A stretch of 44,170 bases of DNA from contig CAVCMI010000013.1 of the NCBI GenBank assembly GCA_963603365.1, forward strand, positions 1 through 44,170, read 5' to 3'. Source of the stretch: F23-D06 sp963603365. Its GTDB lineage: Bacteria; Bacteroidota; Bacteroidia; Bacteroidales; WCHB1-69. The translations under genes and the position numbers were made by a program. The notes beneath the pieces were generated by a model. That model had not been told where the DNA came from. It did no database searches and saw nothing but the letters and a program-made list of their open reading frames with translations. Of the stretch, positions 33,680 through 41,629 are shown in pieces. Numbering within the stretch: the stretch's first letter is position 1; each line of letters begins with the position of its first letter.

Positions 33680-34918
33680 ATGAAGTCTTTTGCAGAACAA
33701 GCGGGACGGCTGGGGCAATACCGGCTTCAAACGCAACCGGACCCCTACCGTCCGGTAAAAGATTATTTCCGTTGCCAGGTCAAGAATATGGAGACCAGAA
33801 TGTTGCCGCTGCTCAACGGCTGGCATGTCTATGAGGGCGAAAACCTTGTCGTCTACCCTGACGGCGTGACCGCCGGCAGCCTGAAAGCCGCCCTCCAAAA
33901 CTGCCCCGAAATGGTTAAGCCTTACCTGTTTCAGCTTGGCGAACAAGAACAGGACGACCTTACCCGAGCCAACGAAGAGACCTTCACCGACGGCATATTC
34001 ATCTATGTGCCCGACAACGTGAAAGCCGAACTCCCTTTTCAGATTGTTTCCCTGATTAATTCGCAAGACAACCTGCTGGTACAGAACCACAACGTCATCC
34101 ATGTAGGAAAAAATGCGGAACTCTCTGTTATACAATGCGATGATTCCATCAGGTATTATAACACCTTCATCAATATCGTAACAGAAATCAATCTGGCGGA
34201 AAACGCCTGCCTTCATTACTACAAAACCGAAAACAAAGAGGCGGACTCTGTCTTGTTCAACCATCTCTACGTGAACCAGCAAACCGGATCGCTCTTCCGC
34301 TCCAACGCCATCACATTCAATGCGGGCTACGTTTACAACAACATACATGTAAACCTCAACGAACCCTTTGCGGAAGCCGACCTGTATGGCCTTTACCTCG
34401 TTGACAAGAGGCAGCAGTGCAGCAACTGCATAAAGGTGAGCCACAATGCCACCGACTGCAAGAGCCTTCAACTTTACAAAGGCATTATGGACGACAAGGC
34501 CGAGGCTTGCTTCGCCGGGCACGTCATCGTGAAGCCGCATGCCCAGCGGACCTTTGCCTGCCAAACCAACCGCAACATCCTGCTTACCGAGAAAGCCGAA
34601 ATCAACACCAAGCCTTTCCTCGAGATCTATGCCGACGACGTGCAGTGCAGCCACGGCGCCACCGTAGGACAACTCGACGAAGAGGCTCTCTTCTATCTGC
34701 GCTCCAGAGGTGTCAGCAAACAAAACGCCAGACACCTTCTGATGTTCGCCTTCGCCAACGAGATATGCCAGCATGTCGAAATACAGTCACTTAAAGAGAA
34801 ACTCAGCGACATGGTGCAACGACGCCTTGACGGGGAACTCACCATTTGCGACCAATGCCTCCTGCACGATGCTGAGCAGACCGGCCTCATCTTCCCTATT
34901 GACCCGTCGAAAATATGA
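33680..34918 (+). CDS. sufD: Fe-S cluster assembly protein SufD
   Basis: A 412-residue SufBD-family protein forming the SufB-SufD heterodimer core. The C-terminal half shows the parallel beta-helix typical of the family, with HVGKNAELSVIQCDD, CSNCIKVSHNATDCKSLQLYKGIM and the conserved end block CSHGATVGQLDEEALFYLRSRGV. The SufB-like N-terminal features that mark cluster-binding SufB (a CxxCxxxC motif) are missing, so this is D and not B. It starts on the base after the sufC stop. The rlmH start overlaps its stop by 4 bases. Confidence 0.9.
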   Translation: MKSFAEQAGRLGQYRLQTQPDPYRPVKDYFRCQVKNMETRMLPLLNGWHVYEGENLVVYPDGVTAGSLKAALQNCPEMVKPYLFQLGEQEQDDLTRANEETFTDGIFIYVPDNVKAELPFQIVSLINSQDNLLVQNHNVIHVGKNAELSVIQCDDSIRYYNTFINIVTEINLAENACLHYYKTENKEADSVLFNHLYVNQQTGSLFRSNAITFNAGYVYNNIHVNLNEPFAEADLYGLYLVDKRQQCSNCIKVSHNATDCKSLQLYKGIMDDKAEACFAGHVIVKPHAQRTFACQTNRNILLTEKAEINTKPFLEIYADDVQCSHGATVGQLDEEALFYLRSRGVSKQNARHLLMFAFANEICQHVEIQSLKEKLSDMVQRRLDGELTICDQCLLHDAEQTGLIFPIDPSKI

Positions 34919-35385
34919 AAATCAGGCTGGTCTGGATCGGCAAGCCGGACGGCGACATCTTCCATGATGCCATTCAGCACTACACCCAGAAGGTGAAATT
35001 CTATACCGCTTTTGAGCCCTCCGCCATACCTTACCTTAAAAACACCCAGTCGCTGTCTCGCGAAGAGCAAAAAAAAAGAGAAGGGGAACTCATCCTCAAG
35101 AGGATTGCGCCGGGCGACTTTGTCGTTCTGCTGGACGAGAAAGGGCAGGAATACACGTCAGAATCATTTGCGGGATTCATCCGGCAACAAGCCGTAAGCG
35201 GCACCAAGAACGTAGTCTTTGTCATTGGCGGGGCCTACGGTTTTTCTGATGCCGTATATGCTCGCGGCAACAGCATGATAGCCCTTTCAAAACTCACATT
35301 CCCGCACATTATGGCACGCCTTGTCTTCACTGAGCAATTGTACCGGGCTTTTTCCATCCTCCACGGAGAACCTTATCACCACTGA
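34915..35385 (+). CDS. rlmH: 23S rRNA (pseudouridine1915-N3)-methyltransferase
   Basis: A 156-residue SPOUT-class methyltransferase that modifies helix 69 of 23S rRNA in assembled ribosomes. Family hallmarks are VVLLDEKGQEYTSESFAGFI, the SAM-binding knot FVIGGAYGF, and the C-terminal LTFPHIMARLVFTEQLYRAFSI ending in GEPYHH. Length is normal. The ATG overlaps the sufD stop as ATGA, so translation is coupled. Confidence 0.95.
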   Translation: MKIRLVWIGKPDGDIFHDAIQHYTQKVKFYTAFEPSAIPYLKNTQSLSREEQKKREGELILKRIAPGDFVVLLDEKGQEYTSESFAGFIRQQAVSGTKNVVFVIGGAYGFSDAVYARGNSMIALSKLTFPHIMARLVFTEQLYRAFSILHGEPYHH

Positions 35386-35395
35386 CCTGACCATT

Positions 35396-36541
35396 ATGGA
35401 AAACCTGACCGAAATCCGTCGCCGTCTGCACCGGTTGGCTGAACCATCCGGCAAAGAGCACAAGACTAAAACCTTTATCCTGAAGACGCTGGAACAGTTT
35501 CAGCCATCGGCCATACACACCTTTAGCGACTGCAACAACCTATTGGCCGTATATGACTTCGAGGGGATAGGCGAGACCCTGCTCTTCAGGGGCGACTTTG
35601 ATGCCGTCCGTGTGTCAGAAACCATCGATGTGCCCTATGCGTCAGAATCAGCCGGCGTGTCACACAAATGCGGGCACGACGGGCACACGACCATCCTGTT
35701 AGGGCTTGCCGAGCAACTTTGGCGGCACCCACTGCCTGCGGGACGTGTGTTGCTGTTCTTCCAAGGTGCAGAGGAGACCGGGGACGGGGCAGCACAACTG
35801 TTGAGTTCCAACATCCTGGACCGTTTCTCCCCGAATGCCGTCTATGCCCTGCATAACATCCCCGGCATTGAGGCCGGCACCGTCATCTGCCGGAAAGGCA
35901 GTTTCACCTGTTCGGTCATCAGCTGCGACATAGAACTGCACGGGCACACCTCGCATGCGGCAGAACCGCATCTGGCGTGCTGCCCCTACAACGCCGCCAA
36001 GAACATTGCCGACGAACTGCTCGCACGCTGCCGCACCGACATCCGCAAAGAAGACTACCTCGTCATAACCCTTGTCGAGTTCCGCATTGGCGAGCCGGCA
36101 TACGGCGTCACCGCCGGTCACGGCGTGCTCCGTTTCACCGTCAGGGCCAGAAGCGACCGCAACCTCCAGCAAGCAAAGAATGCCATTGCGGACACCGTAA
36201 ATGCGGTGCTGTCTCAAAACGAAGGCCTATCGGGAAACATTGTATGGAAAGAACACTTTGCCGCCGCAGAGAACCACGCCGCCGCCGTGCAGCGAATACG
36301 CAATGCGGCTGACGCCTGCAACGTGCCATACACCGAAAAAGAGGCGCCGTTCTCTTGGGGCGAAGACTTCGGGCTGCTCACCCTGCACTACCCCGGCGCA
36401 CTGTTCGGCCTGGGCTCCGGAATCAACCAACCGCCGCTGCACCATCCACAGTTCGACTTCCCAGACCATATCATCCCCATCGGCGTCAACCTCTTCCGCC
36501 AAATTGCCGAATCACACCTCGCCACGAAGCCGATAGTTTAG
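35396..36541 (+). CDS. M20-family metallopeptidase/amidohydrolase
   Basis: A 381-residue M20D-type amidohydrolase, a family that removes N-acyl or N-aminoacyl groups. Metal-site segments are CGHDGHTT (Cys and His ligands), FQGAEETGDGA (the catalytic and ligand Glu pair), ALHNIPG, and HGHTSHAAEP in the lid domain. Substrate is unknown; similar proteins act on hippurate, indole-acetyl amino acids or N-acetyl-diaminopimelate. Start at 35396 lies 10 bases after rlmH; the longer frame overlaps rlmH and lacks family residues. The bidirectional terminator at 36721-36757 may end its transcript. Confidence 0.85.
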   Translation: MENLTEIRRRLHRLAEPSGKEHKTKTFILKTLEQFQPSAIHTFSDCNNLLAVYDFEGIGETLLFRGDFDAVRVSETIDVPYASESAGVSHKCGHDGHTTILLGLAEQLWRHPLPAGRVLLFFQGAEETGDGAAQLLSSNILDRFSPNAVYALHNIPGIEAGTVICRKGSFTCSVISCDIELHGHTSHAAEPHLACCPYNAAKNIADELLARCRTDIRKEDYLVITLVEFRIGEPAYGVTAGHGVLRFTVRARSDRNLQQAKNAIADTVNAVLSQNEGLSGNIVWKEHFAAAENHAAAVQRIRNAADACNVPYTEKEAPFSWGEDFGLLTLHYPGALFGLGSGINQPPLHHPQFDFPDHIIPIGVNLFRQIAESHLATKPIV

Positions 36542-36590
36542 ATCTTAGAGGTTAGAGCTTTGAACTAAGAACCATTCCGCAAACACCCCA

Positions 36591-36622
36591 ATTCCTCATT
36601 CCTCATTCCTCATTCCTCATTC
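36591..36622 (+). repeat. Tandem 7-bp repeat, unit ATTCCTC, about 4.6 copies
   Basis: Four perfect copies of ATTCCTC run from 36591 to 36618, followed by ATTC. The unit length is not a multiple of three and the repeat lies outside any gene. It could vary in copy number by slippage. Confidence 0.9.
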
Positions 36623-36720
36623 AACAATTCATAACGTTCGGCAGCCGTAGTCACTTGAATCTATGGACAAATTGGTTGTTGCTGTGAATTGGTAATCGAA
36701 AAAGAAGGTATTCCAACAAC

Positions 36721-36757
36721 AAAAAAAGCACCGGTTCAGTACCAACCAGCGCTTTTT
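36721..36757. terminator. Bidirectional terminator between the M20 gene and tRNA-Asn
   Basis: On the minus strand GCGCTGGTT pairs with AACCGGTGC (two G-U pairs) across a 7-base loop, flanked by A-runs and T-runs on both sides. It should end the tRNA transcript on the minus strand and the M20 gene transcript on the plus strand. Confidence 0.75.
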
Positions 36758-36765
36758 TCTTTTTG

Positions 36766-36839
36766 CGCTCCCTCAAGGACTTGAACCTTGGACCCTCTGA
36801 TTAACAGTCAGATGCTCTAACCAACTGAGCTAAGGAAGC
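36766..36839 (-). tRNA. tRNA-Asn (anticodon GTT)
   Basis: The minus strand folds into a complete cloverleaf of 74 bases. The acceptor stem GCTTCCT pairs with AGGGAGC (one G-U), the D arm is GCTC...GAGC, the anticodon stem is TCTGA/TCAGA around the loop CTGTTAA, and the T arm is CAAGG-TTCAAGT-CCTTG. The discriminator base is G, as expected for asparagine. The anticodon GTT reads AAC and AAU. The 3' CCA is not encoded. Its promoter box is at 36869-36876. Confidence 0.96.
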
Positions 36840-36868
36840 GTGTGGTTAACGGCTATCGTTAACGGCTG

Positions 36869-36876
36869 CAAAAATA
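36869..36876 (-). promoter_or_regulatory. tRNA-Asn promoter, -7 box TATTTTTG
   Basis: CAAAAATA on the plus strand reads TATTTTTG on the minus strand, 30 bases before the mature tRNA. It faces the YitT promoter. Confidence 0.6.
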
Positions 36877-36916
36877 CATTTTTTTTCTTTATATGCAAGC
36901 ATTTGTTTTTTTTCTT

Positions 36917-36924
36917 TATTTTTG
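36917..36924 (+). promoter_or_regulatory. Promoter of the YitT gene, -7 box TATTTTTG
   Basis: TATTTTTG followed by CA at 36917-36924, with a TTTG at 36902-36905 just upstream and a 65-base A/T-rich leader to the ATG at 36990. Confidence 0.6.
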
Positions 36925-36989
36925 CATTGAAAAATTTTCAACAGCTACTACAACAAACTGATTTATAACGATATAAAAGGTCTCATATT

Positions 36990-37853
36990 ATGGCAAAAGG
37001 CAAAACGATCCTGAAAGAACTGAATAATTTCGTCTTTATCACCATTGGCCTGGCGTTATTTGTAGGTGGATGGTCTGCATTTTTGACTCCTTTTGAAGTC
37101 ACGGGCGGCGGCGTGGCGGGCATCGCCTCGATACTCTATTTTGCTACCGGATTTCCCATCGGCATCACCACATTCGTATTCAACGCTGTGCTGATTGCAG
37201 TTGCCTGGCGGATCTTAGGCACGCGTTTCTGCATCAACTCCCTGATATGTACCATTCTCTTGTCCGCCTTTTTCTCTGTCGGTCAAATGTTGTTCACCAA
37301 GCCCATCGTTGATGACATGTTCATGAGCGTCATCATCGGCTCCTGCCTCTCTGCTTTCGGCGTCGGCATGGCCGTCAACTGGGGCGGAAACACCGGAGGC
37401 ATCGACATCATCGCTTTAATCATCGGCAAATACCGCAACATCTCATTCGGGCACGTCAACTTTTACACCAATATTTTCATCGTCGGAAGTTCTTATTTCA
37501 TCGTCCACGACCTCGAGCGTCTCGTTTACAGCTTTGTTGTCCTTTTCGTATACATGTTTGTGGCAGACTGGGTCATTGACGGATACCGGCAGACCTACCA
37601 GTTTATGGTATTCTCGCAAAAGAACGCCGAGATTGCTGAACGCATCAACAAAGAGCTGAAACGCGGCGCCACCTTCCTCAAGGGTTATGGGTCGTATAAC
37701 CGGCAAGAGAGCGATGTTTTGCTCATTGTCGGGCACAAGACCGACAAAGTGCAGATCACGCGTATCATCAAGGACATCGACAAGTCGGCATTCATCACAA
37801 TCACAAAGACCTCGAGCGTTTACGGCAAAAATTTCGACACCTTGAAACTCTAA
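36990..37853 (+). CDS. YitT family membrane protein (DUF161-DUF2179)
   Basis: A 287-residue inner-membrane protein with five or six transmembrane helices in the first 200 residues and a C-terminal soluble DUF2179 domain (about 210-285). Family features are FEVTGGGVAGIASILY, NWGGNTGGIDIIALIIGKY, and the ferredoxin-like end with RGATFLKGYGSYNRQESDVLLIV. Function is unknown; proposals in other bacteria include small-molecule transport. It is followed after 23 bases by ispE, in one transcript. Confidence 0.88.
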   Translation: MAKGKTILKELNNFVFITIGLALFVGGWSAFLTPFEVTGGGVAGIASILYFATGFPIGITTFVFNAVLIAVAWRILGTRFCINSLICTILLSAFFSVGQMLFTKPIVDDMFMSVIIGSCLSAFGVGMAVNWGGNTGGIDIIALIIGKYRNISFGHVNFYTNIFIVGSSYFIVHDLERLVYSFVVLFVYMFVADWVIDGYRQTYQFMVFSQKNAEIAERINKELKRGATFLKGYGSYNRQESDVLLIVGHKTDKVQITRIIKDIDKSAFITITKTSSVYGKNFDTLKL

Positions 37854-37876
37854 CATCTTCAAAATCTGCACACACT

Positions 37877-38644
37877 ATGTTCCGGTTTTCGCAAACCTTC
37901 GGCTGCAAGGTAAACCTCGGCTTGCAGATTCTCCGTAAAAGGGAGGACGGCTATCACGACATACGCACAGTGTTCTTCCCGACCGACTGTTTTACCGACC
38001 AATTGACCGTGGAATCTTCACCCCACCATTTGGAATTTGAATGCAAGAGCGCTGTTGACCTCGGTCCGCAGGAAGAAAACCTTTGCGTAAAGGCCTTTGG
38101 TCTGCTGCGGGAAGACTTCGGCATAAAGGGTGTAAAGATCACCTTAGATAAACACATCCCCATGGGGGCGGGGCTCGGCGGCGGTTCGGCAGATGCGGCT
38201 GCCGCACTGAAGCTGCTGACCCAAGCCTTCGACCTCCGCTTAGACCGTGATCGGCTGAAACAATATGCTGCCAGACTGGGCAGCGACGTGGCATTTTTCA
38301 TCGACAGCAAGCCCGCATTGGCATCCGGGCGCGGCGAGATATTAGAGCCCATAGATTTGGAACTGTCCGGCTATAAAATCCGCATCCTAAAACCTGACTT
38401 CGACATCTCCACGCGCGAAGCCTACGCAAACGTTAAACCAACTATGCCTGCCACAGACCTGCGGCAGATCATAGCGCGCCCCGTGACACAATGGAAAGAT
38501 GCATTGCACAACGATTTTGAGGACTCCCTGTTCCCGAAATACCCAGCGTTGTCGGAACTCAAAGCACAACTCTACAACGACGGCGCCGTTTTTGCGTCTA
38601 TGACCGGCAGCGGCTCGGCGGTATTCGGCATCTTCAGGGCATAG
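37877..38644 (+). CDS. ispE: 4-(cytidine 5'-diphospho)-2-C-methyl-D-erythritol kinase
   Basis: A 255-residue GHMP kinase of the MEP isoprenoid pathway. It phosphorylates CDP-methylerythritol, feeding undecaprenyl and quinone precursors. The ATP-binding motif PMGAGLGGGSADAAAAL is at about residues 95-111, with the substrate segment KVNLGLQILRKREDGYHDI at the start and the third motif MTGSGSAVFGIF at the end. It converges on the GtrA gene with a 14-base gap and no terminator visible between them. Confidence 0.94.
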   Translation: MFRFSQTFGCKVNLGLQILRKREDGYHDIRTVFFPTDCFTDQLTVESSPHHLEFECKSAVDLGPQEENLCVKAFGLLREDFGIKGVKITLDKHIPMGAGLGGGSADAAAALKLLTQAFDLRLDRDRLKQYAARLGSDVAFFIDSKPALASGRGEILEPIDLELSGYKIRILKPDFDISTREAYANVKPTMPATDLRQIIARPVTQWKDALHNDFEDSLFPKYPALSELKAQLYNDGAVFASMTGSGSAVFGIFRA

Positions 38645-38658
38645 TGCGCAAAACTGCG

Positions 38659-39156
38659 TCAGCGGCAGACTTTCAGGACAGTGAAAGCAATCAGCTCAAC
38701 CGTCAGCACAAGGTAAATAAGTGCCCAAAGCAGACGTTTCGTATTCTTCGAGAAAACGAAGAACTTGTTCAGCAGGTAATTAAGAAGGCCAACCGGTATT
38801 GCCACGACTGCGGCGGCAATGTAATTGTTGATGTCCAGACAATCCTTGAACATACGAATGCTGAAATAATTGATGAAAAAAGTGACCGTATAGGACAATA
38901 CAAACTTGAAAATCAGCTTTTTGCTTTTGTTTCTAAACACCAGCGCGCCGTATGTTTTGAAATTGAAAAGGACGCTGAACACCGTGCCGAAGAGATTGGC
39001 GAAAAAGAGCGGGTCGATGCCCGGCACCATCCCGAACAGGAACCGCAACATAGCGAAAACGCCCCATCCCACTGCCGTATTCAGCAAAGCAACCGGCACG
39101 AAACGAATGAACTGCACCGAGAACACCTGATCCAGAAATAGCCTGATCTTCTCCAT
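38659..39156 (-). CDS. GtrA family membrane protein
   Basis: A 165-residue protein with four transmembrane helices (about 20-40, 48-68, 80-105 and 115-160) and a family-typical middle (FFANLFGTVFSVLFNFKTYGALVF). GtrA-like proteins are thought to move undecaprenyl-linked sugars across the inner membrane or assist polysaccharide decoration. The ATG at 39156 follows a TATTTTTG box (minus, 39173-39180) by 17 bases; the frame upstream of the box is not coding. No glycosyltransferase partner is adjacent. Confidence 0.85.
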   Translation of the reverse strand: MEKIRLFLDQVFSVQFIRFVPVALLNTAVGWGVFAMLRFLFGMVPGIDPLFFANLFGTVFSVLFNFKTYGALVFRNKSKKLIFKFVLSYTVTFFINYFSIRMFKDCLDINNYIAAAVVAIPVGLLNYLLNKFFVFSKNTKRLLWALIYLVLTVELIAFTVLKVCR

Positions 39157-39172
39157 CGTTTTAAAAAGGCTG

Positions 39173-39180
39173 CAAAAATA
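39173..39180 (-). promoter_or_regulatory. Promoter of the GtrA gene, -7 box TATTTTTG
   Basis: CAAAAATA on the plus strand reads TATTTTTG on the minus strand, with only about 17 bases to the ATG. Confidence 0.6.
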
Positions 39181-39304
39181 CGAAAAAAATGCGCCTTCGC
39201 CCTTTCTGCCAACCATATCTGGCACGGCTACCGCTGTTTGACGGGGCAAAAAACGCGGTTCTGAACAAATGCTTTTCAGACGCTTTTTGTATTGAAAAAT
39301 ATGC

Positions 39305-39312
39305 TACATTTG
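39305..39312 (+). promoter_or_regulatory. Probable hydrogenase operon promoter, -7 box TACATTTG
   Basis: TACATTTG followed by C at 39305-39312, with TTTG at 39286-39289 upstream. The spacing between the two boxes (15 bases) is shorter than the usual 19-21, so the -33 assignment is doubtful. The leader to hndB is about 95 bases, the longest non-riboswitch leader in the window. Confidence 0.45.
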
Positions 39313-39406
39313 CTACGCTTTTTCAACAAGTCATTTTTCAAGGAAGAAACGAACAAACTTACATAATATAATACTTTAATTCAACAACTTAAAAACTTTC
39401 ATTTAA

Positions 39407-39805
39407 ATGGAAAAAATCAAATCATTGGCAGACCTCAAGAAGAGAAGGGAGGATCTGCAGTCCAAGATTGAGTTGCGCGAAGAGGGTGACAATGTCGAGA
39501 ACTTGGTCCAAATCAAGGTTGCCATGGCCACTTGCGGAATCGCTTCTGGCGCCAAGCAGACGATGGAAGCGATCATCGAAGCCTGCAAGCAGAACGACAT
39601 CAAGGCTGTGGTCACCCAAACCGGCTGCATGGGTTATTGTTACGCCGAGCCAACCGTAGAGGTCAAGAAGCCCGGACAAGAGCCTATCGTTTACGGTCAT
39701 GTGGACACGAAAAAAGGACAGGAATTAGTAACCAAATACATCATGCAGGGTGAAATCCTGGAGGGTGTCATTCCGGTCAATTACGAACAAATCGACAACA
39801 AATAA
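39407..39805 (+). CDS. hndB: Thioredoxin-like [2Fe-2S] ferredoxin, HndB-type hydrogenase subunit
   Basis: A 132-residue protein with a basic coiled N-terminal helix (SLADLKKRREDLQSKI) and a thioredoxin-like ferredoxin domain. Candidate cluster ligands are C43 (ATCGIASGAK), C74 and C78 (GCMGYC), with C60 nearby. The second Cys of the first pair is replaced, as is usual in HndB. It belongs to the small subunit of the NAD(P)-reducing, electron-bifurcating [FeFe] hydrogenase, passing electrons between the FMN subunit and the catalytic one. First gene of the operon; hndC follows after 16 bases with a ggaggt ribosome-binding site. Confidence 0.9.
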   Translation: MEKIKSLADLKKRREDLQSKIELREEGDNVENLVQIKVAMATCGIASGAKQTMEAIIEACKQNDIKAVVTQTGCMGYCYAEPTVEVKKPGQEPIVYGHVDTKKGQELVTKYIMQGEILEGVIPVNYEQIDNK

Positions 39806-39821
39806 TCTAAGGAGGTAGCCA

Positions 39822-41615
39822 ATGTCAAACTACAAATACCACATTTTGCTCTGTGGCGGTACAGGATGTACGGCTTCAGACAGTCCGAAAATAAAAGAGA
39901 ATTTCATCAACCTGCTGGCGGAAAAGAACCTGAGCGACGACGTGCAGGTCATTGCAACAGGCTGTTTCGGTTTCTGCGAAAAAGGACCCATCGTCAAGAT
40001 TCTGCCGGACAACACTTTCTACACACAAGTAAAGCCGGAAGACTGCCGTGAGATTATCGACGAGCACATCATCAAGGGAAGAAAAGTAACCCGCCTGCTC
40101 TATGAGAATCCGGAAGACAGGAAACACATTTCCGACTCCAAGCATATGGGATTCTACAAGAAACAGATGCGTATCGCACTGCGCAACTGCGGTTTCATCG
40201 ATCCTGAGAACATTGACGAATACATTGCACGTGACGGTTACAACGCATTGGCATCCGTGCTGGAGCAGAACGACCCCGCCGCCACCATCGACATCATCAA
40301 GAAGTCGGGGCTGCGCGGACGCGGCGGCGCCGGTTTCCCTACCGGCCTGAAATGGGAACTCTGCCGCAAGAACAGCGCTGACCAGAAATACATCATCTGC
40401 AACGCAGACGAAGGCGACCCGGGCGCATTTATGGACCGTTCCATTCTTGAGGGCGACCCGCACTCCATCATTGAGGCTATGGCTATCGGCGGTTTCTGCA
40501 TCGGCGCCACTATCGGTCTGGTGTATATCCGCGCCGAGTACCCGCTGGCTATCCACCGCCTGCAAATCGCCATAGACCAGGCCCGCGAATACGGGTTGTT
40601 AGGCAAAAACATCTTCGGCACCGGTTTTGACTTCGACATCATCCTCCGCTATGGTGCAGGCGCATTCGTCTGCGGCGAGGAAACCGCCCTCATCCACTCT
40701 ATGGAAGGAAAACGCGGCGAGCCTACTTTCAAACCGCCGTTCCCTGCCGTTGAAGGTTACATGAAGAAACCCTCTAACGTGAACAACGTTGAAACATTCG
40801 CCAACATTCCGGTCATCATCAACAAAGGCTGGGAATGGTTCTCCTCTATCGGCACAGAAAAGTCAAAAGGCACGAAAGTGTTTGCTCTTGCAGGCCAGAT
40901 CAACAACGTCGGCCTTATCGAAGTCCCGATGGGCATCACCCTCCGCGAAGTCATCTACGAGATCGGCGGCGGCATCAAGGGCGGAAAGAATTTCAAGGCT
41001 GTCCAGACCGGCGGACCTTCCGGCGGCTGCCTCACCGAGAAATTCCTCGACACCCCTATCGACTACGACAACCTCATCGCTGCCGGCTCTATGATGGGCT
41101 CCGGCGGTATGATTGTCATGGACGAAACCTCCTGTATGGTATCTGTCGCCAAATTCTACCTCGACTTTACCGTTGAGGAGTCTTGCGGCAAATGCTCCCC
41201 ATGCCGTATCGGCAACAAACGGCTCTGCGAAATCCTCGAAAAGATCACCAAAGGCCACGGCACAATGGAAGACCTCGACCAACTGAAAAACCTCAGCAAG
41301 GTCATCAAGGACACTGCTTTGTGTGGTCTCGGACAAACCTCCCCGAACCCCGTGCTTTCCACCATCGACAATTTCTGGGACGAATACGTAGCACACGTCG
41401 TAGAAAAGAAATGTCCTGCCGGACAATGCCGCGCCCTCAAGAAATATGTCATCGATGCGGACAAGTGCAAAGGCTGTACGGCTTGCGCAAGAAACTGTCC
41501 TGCAGGCGCTATCAACGGCACAGTCAAGATGCCGCACGAGATCAACCAAGACCTCTGTATCAAGTGCGGTGCATGTATGGAAAAATGTAAGTTTAACGCA
41601 ATTTGTATCAAATAG
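39822..41615 (+). CDS. hndC: NADH-binding FMN/Fe-S hydrogenase subunit, NuoF/HndC-like
   Basis: A 597-residue flavoprotein. It has an N-terminal thioredoxin-like [2Fe-2S] domain (C11, C16, C48, C52), then the NuoF core with GLRGRGGAGFPTGLKW (FMN/NADH site, about 164-178), CNADEGDPGAF, an SLBB domain, and the [4Fe-4S] motif ESCGKCSPCRIG. The end is a two-cluster ferredoxin domain, with CKGCTACARNCPAGAI and CIKCGACMEKC. This is the subunit that couples NADH with ferredoxin in bifurcating hydrogenases. It precedes the catalytic gene by 14 bases. The extra clusters at both ends distinguish it from respiratory NuoF. Confidence 0.93.
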   Translation: MSNYKYHILLCGGTGCTASDSPKIKENFINLLAEKNLSDDVQVIATGCFGFCEKGPIVKILPDNTFYTQVKPEDCREIIDEHIIKGRKVTRLLYENPEDRKHISDSKHMGFYKKQMRIALRNCGFIDPENIDEYIARDGYNALASVLEQNDPAATIDIIKKSGLRGRGGAGFPTGLKWELCRKNSADQKYIICNADEGDPGAFMDRSILEGDPHSIIEAMAIGGFCIGATIGLVYIRAEYPLAIHRLQIAIDQAREYGLLGKNIFGTGFDFDIILRYGAGAFVCGEETALIHSMEGKRGEPTFKPPFPAVEGYMKKPSNVNNVETFANIPVIINKGWEWFSSIGTEKSKGTKVFALAGQINNVGLIEVPMGITLREVIYEIGGGIKGGKNFKAVQTGGPSGGCLTEKFLDTPIDYDNLIAAGSMMGSGGMIVMDETSCMVSVAKFYLDFTVEESCGKCSPCRIGNKRLCEILEKITKGHGTMEDLDQLKNLSKVIKDTALCGLGQTSPNPVLSTIDNFWDEYVAHVVEKKCPAGQCRALKKYVIDADKCKGCTACARNCPAGAINGTVKMPHEINQDLCIKCGACMEKCKFNAICIK

Positions 41616-41629
41616 TAAAGGGGGTTAAT

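Larger units (their letters stand above)
36542..36765. other. Intergenic region with a short tandem repeat
   Basis: Between the M20 gene and the tRNA there is no reading frame of note. It holds 4.6 copies of a 7-base repeat (36591-36622) and a bidirectional terminator-like hairpin (36721-36757). The rest shows no structure I can identify. Confidence 0.6.

Noticed and set aside
33674..34774. 366-codon minus-strand frame opposite sufD
   Set aside because: It mirrors sufD codon by codon, with no own start signal or recognisable domain.
38644..39141. 165-codon plus-strand frame after ispE
   Set aside because: It runs antisense to the GtrA gene, which has the expected four membrane helices and its own promoter; the plus-strand translation is charged and shows no fold.
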